A stretch of 64,000 nt of DNA from Apostichopus japonicus (lineage: Eukaryota > Echinodermata > Holothuroidea > Aspidochirotida > Stichopodidae), in the NCBI RefSeq assembly GCF_037975245.1, contig NC_092581.1, positions 18,405,303 through 18,469,302 on the forward strand, written 5' to 3'. The translations under genes were made by a program, and so were the position numbers. A model generated the notes under the pieces. That model saw only the letters and a list, made by a program, of their open reading frames with translations. It did not search any database and was not told where the DNA came from. Every line of letters starts with the position of its first letter. Position 1 is the stretch's first letter. Shown piece after piece: positions 45,901 to 54,192 of this stretch.

Positions 45901-48900
45901 GCCGATTCCATTCCATAACATCTACCACGCATTCCAAGTCGCACATTGCATGTATTATATCATAAGTCATACGCCGGGATTACTGACTAATGTAGAGGTA
46001 CGTAATAAACAGCTTACGCTGTAATTGGTTAAAAAATTGACATCTTTTATGCAACGACTTGTAGCATCTCCTTAATGAAGAGGCATGTAGTATTGTAGTA
46101 TTGGCAACAATCTTTGGTTCAAAATTTAACGTCTGTTACACAATGGATACATCTCCACACATGGCCTGCGGGCAATGTTCTGCATTTAGCAGCGTATTTA
46201 AAAACCACATAGAAAAATAGGCATAAGGGGTGGGGGCTGCAGCCCCCCCCCCACCACCAACAAGATATTTGCATGAAAGTTCGGCGATACACTGATATTG
46301 TTTCGGACACTGTAAAATCCCCAAACTGCAATAATCTTGTTTGGTGAGTGTCAGTAGTAAAATAATTCAGCGTCATGTAATGACACTAACGTTCGAAGCT
46401 TGTCCAACTAATCTGACATTGATGTTGTGGAGTTTTGACACAGTTTGCACTCCATGCTTTCCTTCTCTGTCCAAGACGTTTTTATGACATACATATCACT
46501 GTTGGCATTCCTTATAACGAATTTCAAATGTTGTGGGGGGGGGGGAGGGTTTCTCCCTAGTACACCCTTCCATGTTGGTTACTTTTTTCGGGCAAATCTT
46601 TACAGCCCCCTCAAATCATGTTGGGCTCCTATGCCTATACACGCTACCTGTGGAAAATTACAATATCAGAGCAGTAGTTTTCCAACCATAAATATACTTA
46701 GTAAATTTCACTGAATGGCCAAAGGGAGAAACATCAAATAGGTAAACAAGTACTCTGGAAAGTTTACATGTAGGACCTACCTGTGACAGGATATCTACAC
46801 AACTAATTGAAAGTGCACGTGTAATTTTCTCATGTAAATTAGTATTTGCAGTTGAAGGTACAGCATTTCACTGTGGTCTGCAAGATCAAGTTCATGGCTC
46901 CACCTCTTTAATACCATGCCCCTCTTGAGAGATATAGATATTGAATCACTCATTCTGTTAGCATGATAAATGCATGTAGTCCAGCAAACTTCCACGGTGG
47001 TCGCCGAATAGGTTTTTGTTTTCTTTGTCTTTTGCTATTTTCCTTTCAGAAGAGCTGAATTTTGTGGCTCTAATTTTGCCACTCTTTAACATCACTCTGT
47101 ATTGCCTCGTCACTGAAGTATAAGCAGTACATAATCGCATAACATCAGTGGCGGAGCCAGGGGTATTGGTCAGGGGGCGAGAATGGCCTGTAGGGGCGCT
47201 TTCGACACTATCTAAGCGGAGCGCCACCACAGGTTGGCGCGGAATGTACAGAAATTTTTTGAGTAACTTTACTCCCTACATCGCTGGAAATGACCCTTTC
47301 CTGGCCTTGCTAATTTGCAGATAAACGAAGAATAAATAGGTGTCAATCGCCATTTGTGACAACTCGGAAGTTTATATGGGTGTTGAAAGTACATGCGCTT
47401 CATCACAATCCCTGTGGTATCTTTGTGTGTGCTCATGTTTTCGAAAAAATAGATCGAAAACCCCGTACAGTTATTGGAAATAGTTTCGTACAATGGAATT
47501 AAGAGCTGATAAATTAAAGACCGCCGTACGTTAGAGCATTTTGTCAGAAAATTACAACAACAAAATGTGACAAATGTCAATAGGTAGATGGGAGCACAAT
47601 AAAAAGTCAATAATCGCGAATAAGTAAAAAGTGGTAAAAAGCTGAAAAGGGCGCCAGCAGTCCATTTGAGTCCGTCAGGGGGGGCATCCGCCCCCCCCCC
47701 CTGACTGTATGGACGCTCCACCACTGCATAACATAATGTTGTCAAGTTTGTTATTTTTCCATCCCTCAAGATGCAAGCCGCATTTTTTGCCAGCATATGT
47801 CACGACGTCGACCATCAGGCCAGAACCAATGCCTTCTTACGCAAACACACCAGCAGGCTCGGCTCCCTCTACCCGACAGGTTCATTAATGGAACAGCATC
47901 ACTTTAACTACGCCATGAACATCATTCAGTCCGAGGGACACAACATCTTTGCGCATCTACCACTGAATATATACAAACAGGTGAGCAACGTACCCCTCGG
48001 TCAGCCATCAAACTGGCAAGAAACGGGGTCAAGCAAACTTCCGGTTTATACAAGCTTTCCTCAGGGAATTAGAAATTTAATGATTAAGTTTGTGTTTCAC
48101 CATCACTGCATGTACTACAATAACATACATGTCTGCTTACAGTACAGTGCCAGAAATAACCACATGTCCAATGTGGAAATACCAAATTCAACACCATTGA
48201 AAATTTGTCTGACTCCTAAACCCCTCTGCCCCCTCCTACTGTACCTCCCCGACACCTGTCTTAAAGGCATTGAAGACTCGCCCCAACCCACGTGCCGCGC
48301 TCTGCACAAGTTAAATCACTGTTGCTTGCAAGTGAAGTTTTCTTCTTGTCGCTACAAAATGCAGACAGTAATGAAACATGATACCTTGTTATCTTTAGCT
48401 GGACCTGAGATGTCCATCGCTGTATCGTTTGTACACTGTGCTCTGGGTATTGACCGCAGCTGTATGCACTGACTGTACACTAGTGTCTAATTACCAACAA
48501 TAGCAAGCTATGTGTGTGTATTTTCTGGGATCGATGGTGGTGTCTAACACTTCTGTGACACCTCATTCGAAACCATGTCAGATTACCCGCATGAGGCGTT
48601 TCTTTGTGCCCGAGTCTTCACACCCTTTAAACCTGTGTTGGGGTGCCTGTTATATATTCAATAACATAAGCTATTATGGCCATCGGTGAAACAATGAAGT
48701 ATAAGTCATTTTCTTGACTTGTACAAGAGCATACTATCAAATGTGCAATAGAGTAGAAACTTGTACACCAACCCAGAGAAAGAATTAATGGACGGTAGGT
48801 ATCTAAGATCAAATAAACTTGCTTCCATGGTACATACATATATTACTTAAGTTTAAGGAGGCAATGTATACAAGTTTACAAACTAGCCTGTTACATTTGG

Positions 48901-51900
48901 TTTGGTTTTCAAGGTCGTCAGTGTTTTCAAGCATGTGATACTGAGTACAGATTTGGCCCTCTCCTTTGGCAATTGTGCAGAAATACAAGACATGGTCAGT
49001 GCTGGGACATTTGACATTGAGAATCACCTTCACAGGTATGTGTAATAACTGATACTTTATCAATGAGGCTTGATTGTTTTAAAAAATGTTTCAAGATATC
49101 TAATTATTCCATTTGAACAATAGAAGGTTGCAAAAGGAGGGCGGGGGAAAATTCCAAATTCTCCCCCGACTGATATGATAGGAACTGTCAGCAGTTTCCA
49201 AAATGTTATGGATGAGGGGTCTGGCTGTGGAATTGCTAACCGCTTCTTTTATCTGGGGGAGTCTGGGGTTCCTCTCCCATTGTGACACATTTCAAAGTTT
49301 AGAGGTCAAGTTGGACTTGAATTAGGGTTCCCCACTACCACCCTCCTGTTCTGCGCAGCACTGCCTGGATTTTTAAAGACCTAACCATTGTAATGGTCCC
49401 GCATGTTCATCATTCCACTCAAAGCGGTCTAAAGACTTGTTCTATGAAAGGCTGTGAATTTCAATTTTCAATTTGTGCTGTATAGTTTCACACAATAGGT
49501 ACTGATTGTTTGCCAAGACAATCTACACTCTTTGATAGTGACTCAGCCTTGCTGCAGAGGGCTTTGAAGCTGCAGCCTTTCTGTTCTAATGTTGCCTAAT
49601 TTATACAACTCAGAGCTATTGGACATTACAAAGAGGGCTTAGGGTTGGAACTGTTATTGTACGGTCATCTCCAGATGTGTTTCAAAGTTTTTCTATACAT
49701 TATGAATAGGAAGCCATGTGTGGGAAAGGGGGGGGGAGGGTGTTGGACAGTTTTGCTGCAACAAAATTTTGTGTTTGTAAATATGCATAAAGCACAACAT
49801 AAGGGGACAAATTGAATTTGAGACTACAGTATACATTTCTCAAATTACACTTTTTTCACTTTCTTTTTCTGGTTTTCCATTTGTACAGATCCAAACTTCT
49901 TTCATTAATTATGACTGTGTGTGATCTGTGCGCTGTTTCAAAGCTCTGGCCAACTCAGAGGAGTAGTGTGGAAGCCATATATTCTGAGTTTTATGAAGAG
50001 GTGAGTAGCTCGACCACCTAATCTGTGTTTGTCTGTTTGTTTCTTTCTGCCATTCAATCACAATGTTATACTATTTGTTAATATATAGCAGTGAGGCAGC
50101 AGGACCAGAAGTAAGATAACTTTTCGAGTCTTGCCTCTCTTACGAAGTAAAACAAGAAAAAAAATGTTATATATATTGTACAGAAAACACATCGAAAATA
50201 CAACCACATAGGGGTTTAACAGAACTGGGCAAGGGAACATTAATACAATGCTCATAATGAGGCAGAACTATACGAAAACTTTTTGTCAAGTAGATAATGT
50301 TTAAGATGTCTTATATAAGATGAAATTGATTTGCTATTCCTAATGTTTTCATTTTTCAAGAGAGCAACACCCAGAAAATCAGCATATGCAACCTTTTTGC
50401 TGATGATAGAAACATGCTTTTTTCCAGTTTAGTTTTGAATCCTTATACAACCCTACAATTTAAGCATAACGGAATGTATTAATACACACTAAAATGCTTT
50501 GTTGAAGTACGAACACGGGTGACCAGTATTTAGCATTCTAGCATATTTAGGGTCAATACTATACTGTCCTTTACTCAGATCTGATACAGTTTCTCATTCC
50601 TTTTGAAGGGAGATTTGGAGAAGAAACTGGGAGGTCAACCTCTCCCTCTTTTTGACAGAGACAATAAAGAAAATCAAGCGAAAGAACAAGTAAGAAAAAC
50701 AGTTACTTATTTATTCATTTATTCATCTTAAAATCATTCTCGGATATCAAGAGACAGCAGAATTTAGTAGAGCTCTATCATCATCTGAAGGAAACTTAGC
50801 TTGCTTTGGTTCGTTAGTAATTTGAAAATAATTAGGACATCAACATTTCCGATACTGAATCAGTGATTGAAGAGATGAGAGATAACTATAGTATGTTTTT
50901 TGCAGAATAGTTTTAAGTCTTTCCTTTTTTTTGTACTGTGTTTCTGAATTTTGTCACCCATGAAATACTGCGGTTTGTGAACATAAAAACTGCTATACTT
51001 GTTGGAATTTGTGTAGTATTTTGGTACTCAATGACACATACACTACTCCCTGGTTACAGGCTAATGGTCTGAAGTATCGGTACTTTTTCTCCGCACAGCT
51101 GTATATGTCATTAAGTGGTAATAAATGGTTTATTACTTTGTGGATGATAACATGCATAAATAAAATTATATTTCAACCTAAATGCCAAACTTGTAAAACT
51201 TCACACAACCACATTCTGATGTACTGTATATATCAGTGCACACAACTAGCACTTACCCTGTACACTGTATCAAAGATGGTTGGATCTTTTTGACTACAGG
51301 TACTCAGGGATGTGCCCACGCTGGGCGGCACTGGGCGTCCCTGCCCAGCACTAAAAATTACCGCCCAGCACTGTCTTAAAAATCGTGAATCCCACCCAGC
51401 ACTATTTTCATCTAAAATCCTGACATTCCTAACAATATATTCAACATAAATTGGGCCTAGCCTATGCCAAAATCATACAGACTAATAATGCATCAGTTAC
51501 GCATGCAAAAAACATTACTTACTGCTCTCAATCGGTCCCTTTTAGAATCTCTTTGAAACAAACTAATAACTTTTCCCAGGTACGTAATATATTTCACTGA
51601 AAAAAATTAAAAAATGTAAATTTTTAGCAAAACTAGTAATTGTGTATGTACTTAAAAAGCTACACAAGTGCCAGCATTTTGCATCTGAGCGCCATCAAAA
51701 ATCGAAACACCCCCTTCCCTTAGACCCCTCCCCCAGGACGGTGATCAGTATACCCGGCACTCAGGAAATCCTGGGCACATCCCTGGGTACTAAGTATTTT
51801 GTAGGATCCTGGTCCTATCGCTTTTGCACATTTCAACTGTTCCAATATAGCAGAGTGTCTGCTGCCTTTATGATATCGAAAAAGTATTGGATAAATTTCA

Positions 51901-53334
51901 AAGATTTGACTGCACTTTAATGTCATAATAAAACAAATAAAAACATGGCTGCCGGGTATACCCGCCAACCAATGTTGTTGCTGTGTGTGTGATTAAGCCA
52001 CTAGAAGGCTCTAGGCCTAATGTTATAATGAACAAGTTAGGCTGCTGAGATTATTGTAGCCTATATTTGGCATTTAGGATAACATTCATGGTTTTCTTTC
52101 TTTTTGAGAAGCAAGCATGTTTAAGCATAGCAATGTGAATGACAGTTTCAAAGGAGGTGAGTGATTTGCATCAAGTTTTAAGAATATATGCAAAGGTACA
52201 CTGGCATTATCAATAAAGCATGTTAGGAGAAATTGGGTCTATAGCTGTTTATTGTTATGGTATAGGCTTAGGCTAATTTGTGCATAAGGCTACTGAAAGC
52301 CAAGTACTACCCATCTCTCTCTCTCATTGATAAATACATCTGCTAGTGGCATCTATGGATCATGCAGGAACATTGACCAACCATCAAGTATCGCCTCTTT
52401 TAGTTAAAAAATTGACAATGTTTTGAAAAGTAAATCTCTCGTATGTTCTTTGCAGGTGTTTTTCATCTCCAAGATTGCAATGCCAAACTTTGATATCCTC
52501 TCTAAAATCATCCCTTGTGTCGAGCCAATGTTGGAGGCCACCAAGTGAGTATCTTCAACTGTTTTTTTGTCCATTCCTTTTCTTGCAATACTTTGGCCAT
52601 TTTCCAGATAACAGCCTGTGTCATGAGTACTGTTTATTGATAGCAGTTTATTCTGTTACAGTCAGTTCTCCATAGCTTTTGTCCTGCTATGTTTACTGTT
52701 GGGCATTCTACCCAACATTGACACTATTCCTGTGTGTGTCATCTACCTCTCATTAATGATGTCCCATTAATCGTTTCTTTCTTCTCTCATTTACGTGAAC
52801 GTTCTAATATTATGATTCCTTACTTGTGGAACTTACTTCCAGAACATGTTAAAATGTGCAAGACTGTGAATGGTTTCAAATCGGTTCTCAAGAGGTATCT
52901 TTTTACTAAACCTTATATGTTGTAACTATTGTTGAGCGCCACAAGAATTATTTCATAGTTTGTTTGGCGCTATATTAAAATTATGTATTATTATTTATTG
53001 GTAATAATTTGTCATGTAACCTTTTCTCTCTTCATTCTTTTTTCCCAATTCTAGGCTATCCTTGTTATCACTTACAAATCACAGTCATTATCACAGAACA
53101 GTCACCAATTATTTACTTTGCATCAAAAATAAATTCCCAGATGGTGTCTTCTTTACTAATCTTTCTACAATACTTCAAAAATAATTACCACTCAAATTTT
53201 CTCTCTCATCGTTTTTGTCACTTTTCAGGGATAACTTGGCCCAGTGGGAGAGAGAGGGTGCTGGTCAGAGTACATCTATGTGGGCTGTTGCTAATTCAAG
53301 GATAGATAGCCCTTCGGATGAGACACAAGAGTAA
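27841..53334 (+). CDS. PDE10A: PDE10A-type dual GAF cyclic nucleotide phosphodiesterase, complete, 23 coding exons
   Basis: It hydrolyses cAMP/cGMP to 5'-monophosphates. Exons: 27841-27940, 29563-29736, 31189-31323, 32738-32787, 32922-32953, 33710-33809, 34465-34558, 35700-35758, 37067-37117, 37718-37776, 38514-38565, 40057-40199, 41186-41278, 42867-43056, 44046-44194, 45294-45377, 45847-45997, 47771-47980, 48914-49035, 49889-50000, 50609-50689, 52456-52544, 53229-53334. All phases agree, giving 811 aa (human ~780). GAF-A spans about 105-250 and GAF-B about 285-445, with the NKFDE residues N413, K414, F421, D425 and E426. The catalytic domain is about 495-790: proton-donor H545 and metal H549 in HNIYHA, metal H583/D584 in the HDxxH signature (583-594), metal D695, and the purine-clamp glutamine Q747. 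Exons 20-22 are close to human PDE10A ([18 protein letters not shown]), which separates it from PDE2, 5, 6 and 11. Odd: the usual W in HNWxHA is I, and DHRG reads DHQA. Confidence 0.93.
27961..28075 (+). repeat. Degenerate tandem of cccgtagcctaact words
   Basis: cgtagcctaac-type words recur about six times directly after the first PDE10A exon. Irregular spacing; a short decayed minisatellite. Confidence 0.6.
28212..29253. mobile_element. hAT-like element, TAGTGTTTGCACGGGT termini (1,042 bp)
   Basis: Left end TAGTGTTTGCACGGGT and right end ACCCGTGTAAACACTA are inverted repeats with one mismatch, flanked by a perfect 8-bp duplication caataatg (28204-28211 and 29254-29261). Both ends carry cgggtacccg palindromes. 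Inside are a partial ~125-bp tandem (tagtgtggtgttaggc near 28355, 28480 and 28613) and a run of A. No transposase frame is present. It fills most of PDE10A intron 1. Confidence 0.92.
29737..31188 (+). other. PDE10A intron 2
   Basis: Only one recognisable item: about 80 bases at 30885-30965 (tagcaatgaggcagcaggac, cttttcgagtct) repeated at 50086-50162. Otherwise I see nothing in it. Confidence 0.5.
31377..31800 (+). mobile_element. Duplicated LINE-type 3' tail
   Basis: A ~180-bp unit (aaactcact, aggaatttcactgt, atttaagctg, gggttttgtcattttgtt) occurs twice in tandem. The second copy continues into gagcgctatataaatttggtaaataataataat, the typical 3' end of CR1-like LINEs in marine invertebrates. 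Confidence 0.6.
33237..33590 (+). mobile_element. hAT-like MITE, CAGTGGCGTAGGAA family
   Basis: Starts CAGTGGCGTAGGAA and ends TTCCTACGTCCTTG, flanked by a perfect 8-bp duplication attaaagt (33229-33236 and 33591-33598). Contains an 11-bp-arm G/C palindrome at 33305-33329, the word gccttagatgcaattt twice, and a self-complementary aaatgagatttttttctcattt. It ends ~120 bp upstream of a PDE10A exon. Confidence 0.93.
34035..34170 (+). repeat. ~35-bp tandem repeat, four units, poly(T) plus gaaaggtccttgaatattgt
   Basis: ttttttt-gaaaggtccttgaatattgttga repeats four times with T-run length differences, in the intron after the exon ending at 33809. Minus-strand frames through it give lysine-rich repetitive peptides that are artefacts. 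Confidence 0.85.
34857..35575 (+). repeat. 55-bp minisatellite, about 13 units, in a PDE10A intron
   Basis: ggatcagacc or its variants start at 35121, 35176, 35231, 35286, 35341, 35396 and 35451, every 55 bp. The unit reads roughly gtgataaagattctagtgtg, gacgcgtgctgtactcggga, tcagacccc. The array fills most of the intron between the exons ending 34558 and starting 35700. Unit length is not a multiple of three, and open frames across it are not genes. Confidence 0.93.
35759..37066 (+). other. PDE10A intron after the exon ending 35758
   Basis: I see no repeat, element or coding candidate in these 1.3 kb apart from short ccagataacct repeats at about 36959-37030. Confidence 0.45.
37535..37635 (+). 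repeat. (TTTA)n/(TTCA)n microsatellite
   Basis: Tandem tttat then attc/ttca units of about 100 bases, between the exons at 37067-37117 and 37718-37776. Confidence 0.9.
38670..39140 (+). mobile_element. hAT-like MITE, CAGTGGCGGACTG family
   Basis: CAGTGGCGGACTG at the left and CAGTCCGCCCCTG at the right are inverted repeats with one mismatch. Flanking octamers aatgtatg (38662-38669) and aatgtatc (39141-39148) match 7 of 8. Includes a palindromic ggggagggg/cccctcccc hairpin at 39009-39030 and the motif attttgcatcta shared with the element at 51305. Confidence 0.88.
40206..40567 (+). mobile_element. MITE with TTAAAGG..TGAAGACTCG termini, copy 1
   Basis: Starts ttaaaggcattgaagactcg and ends with cgtgtcttcacaccctttaa, an imperfect inverted repeat of ~20 bp. 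It begins six bases after the donor gt at 40200, so it defines the intron start. Copy 2 is at 48261. The target duplication is uncertain. Confidence 0.75.
40778..41075 (+). mobile_element. tRNA-derived SINE
   Basis: A-box-like TGGCCGATTGGATAAAGGTG is followed by B-box GGTTCGATACC at about 40852-40862. A body (gcccttgcgggcttctccca) and a cgtcgtaaaataacgg 3' tail follow. The tRNA part cannot fold as a real tRNA because ~35 extra bases separate the boxes. Confidence 0.6.
41675..42660 (+). repeat. 493-bp tandem duplication in a PDE10A intron
   Basis: Two adjacent copies, about 41675-42167 and 42168-42660, starting aataatatgggcattaaa and ending ttttggcctcttctatttat. Identity is very high, with a handful of substitutions, so the event is recent. 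No terminal repeats. Confidence 0.92.
43057..44045 (+). other. PDE10A intron after GAF-B
   Basis: A LINE-tail-like segment (gatttgtaaagcacagacat, gctcaaggcac) at 43240-43330 and a G-run at 43812-43820. I see nothing else in it. Confidence 0.4.
45058..45190 (+). repeat. Short ~40-bp tandem repeat, three units
   Basis: aagtccatagctgtgaaaag recurs, slightly changed, at about 45070, 45110 and 45150, with ctctcaactg words between. Confidence 0.7.
46216..46637. mobile_element. hAT-like MITE, relative of the 7464 family
   Basis: ATAGGCATAAGGGG at the left and GGGCTCCTATGCCTAT at the right are imperfect inverted ends. It has the same G-rich subterminal region with gggggctgcagcccccc as the element at 7464-7850. 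No target duplication recognised. Confidence 0.65.
47146..47726 (-). mobile_element. hAT-like MITE, CAGTGGCGGAGC family, copy 3 (longest)
   Basis: Inverted relative to copies 1 and 2, with CAGTGGCGGAGC at 47146 and CCACTG at 47721-47726. Perfect 8-bp duplication cataacat (47138-47145 and 47727-47734). It keeps ~200 bp of internal sequence (about 47353-47560) missing from the other two. It lies in the PDE10A intron just upstream of the exon with the HD metal motif. Confidence 0.92.
48261..48630 (+). mobile_element. MITE with TTAAAGG..TGAAGACTCG termini, copy 2
   Basis: ttaaaggcattgaagactcg to cgagtcttcacaccctttaa, highly similar to 40206-40567 (tgcagacagtaatgaaac, tggacctgagatgtccat). acctgt occurs just outside both ends, a possible short duplication. 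In the intron after the PDE10A exon ending 47980. Confidence 0.78.
49036..49888 (+). other. PDE10A intron after the exon ending 49035
   Basis: Only a G-run at about 49729-49739. I see nothing else in it. Confidence 0.4.
51305..51785 (+). mobile_element. MITE with CAGGGATGTGCCCA termini
   Basis: CAGGGATGTGCCCACG at the left and CCTGGGCACATCCCTG at the right are inverted repeats. The hexamer ggtact flanks both ends directly (51299-51304 and 51786-51791). The left part is rich in cgcccagcact words, and the right part shares tttgcatctgagcgcc and ccccaggacggtgatca with the 38670 element. Confidence 0.82.
52734..53000 (+). mobile_element. LINE 3'-end remnant
   Basis: The frame reads [19 protein letters not shown], then KSVLKRYLF, the post-reverse-transcriptase pattern of CR1-like elements. 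The tail gagcgccacaagaattattt, tttggcgctatattaaaatt, attattatttattg follows. Lies between the last two PDE10A exons. Confidence 0.65.
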
Positions 53335-53582
53335 CACAGCAAACTGAAGTCAATTTAAAACTCTTGTATTCACAACTAAAGATCATTTGCTTTGCCAAAT
53401 TCCAGTCCACAATATTATCCTTTCTTTGTCCTGAAAGGAGAGGGTATTTATTTATTTATCTTGAATTATCTATTTCCAAAAAATTGTTTCACTTTTACTC
53501 CATGCATTCCAGAATTTGTAGAAACTATTTTAATAGGTTTATTTATAAGAAAAGTGATATATTTTTTCCTACAAAAAAGACA

Positions 53583-53588
53583 AATAAA
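53583..53588 (+). terminator. Poly(A) signal AATAAA for PDE10A
   Basis: Canonical hexamer 249 bp after the PDE10A stop codon; no other AATAAA lies between. It faces the GPN2 signal only 46 bases further on. Confidence 0.6.
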
Positions 53589-53633
53589 GGGAAAAGAAGC
53601 ATATCATGAGTTTAAGAAATCTCTTTGACGTAC

Positions 53634-53639
53634 TTTATT
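53634..53639 (-). terminator. Poly(A) signal AATAAA for GPN2
   Basis: TTTATT on the plus strand, 467 bp beyond the GPN2 stop. It is the only canonical hexamer I see in that 3' region and opposes the PDE10A signal. Confidence 0.55.
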
Positions 53640-54105
53640 TTGTAGGTATGATTTTAATTATCCTATAAAATGTTGATCCACATACATAACACATCTTGCT
53701 ACAATGATGGCAAGTAGACTACCTTAACCTACACCCCCCCTTTTCGCCTTTCCTTTCCACCCACCTCCACCTCGCCTCATTGCTATTTAGCAAAAATTTG
53801 CAATGTGCACATTTTGATCTTTGATAAGCGTATATCCGTAAGATTTCCTATTAAACATACTTTTGTATGCCAAAGAGTCTCACAAACTAATGATCAGTAC
53901 CATTCTGATTCAGAAGTGTATTCTCCTCTCCTCTTGTAAACCAACTTCCATACAACGAGTGCTTGGTGTACATACTGAATATGTGGCAGCACAAGGGGCT
54001 AATTCTTCTCCTGATTTTGGCCTCGTTCAGGATGGCTCGGATTTTGTCATCAACTTCACCTCTACACATCTAGAGGAGGATGTTCTAACTCCTTGACATC
54101 ATTCC

Positions 54106-54192
54106 TCACATGTTCGGTAGTTGTTTCTTCAGGAGGACGTCCAATTCCGTCTCCATCTTCTCCCTGTCCTTATCCTCGTCCATGTACTTCTC
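54106..54192 (-). CDS. GPN2: Last coding exon of GPN2, charged C-terminal tail
   Basis: After the acceptor ctgctgtacag the exon encodes 28 residues starting [12 protein letters not shown] and ends in TGA at 54108-54106. Human GPN2 has EKYL at the same place near its C-terminus, which supports the call. The preceding exon ends at 55317 before the weak donor gtttat; both are phase 0, giving RYPF joined to EKYM. That donor is the least certain junction of the gene. Confidence 0.7.
   Translation of the reverse strand, partial: EKYMDEDKDREKMETELDVLLKKQLPNM

Noticed and set aside
47269-47796. 175-codon minus-strand frame
   Set aside because: Lies almost entirely in the 47146-47726 MITE and opposes the PDE10A exon.
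47981-48472. Read-through extension of the PDE10A exon to 48472
   Set aside because: The exon ends at a gtgagc donor in phase with the next acceptor at 48914; the extension runs into a MITE and matches no PDE.
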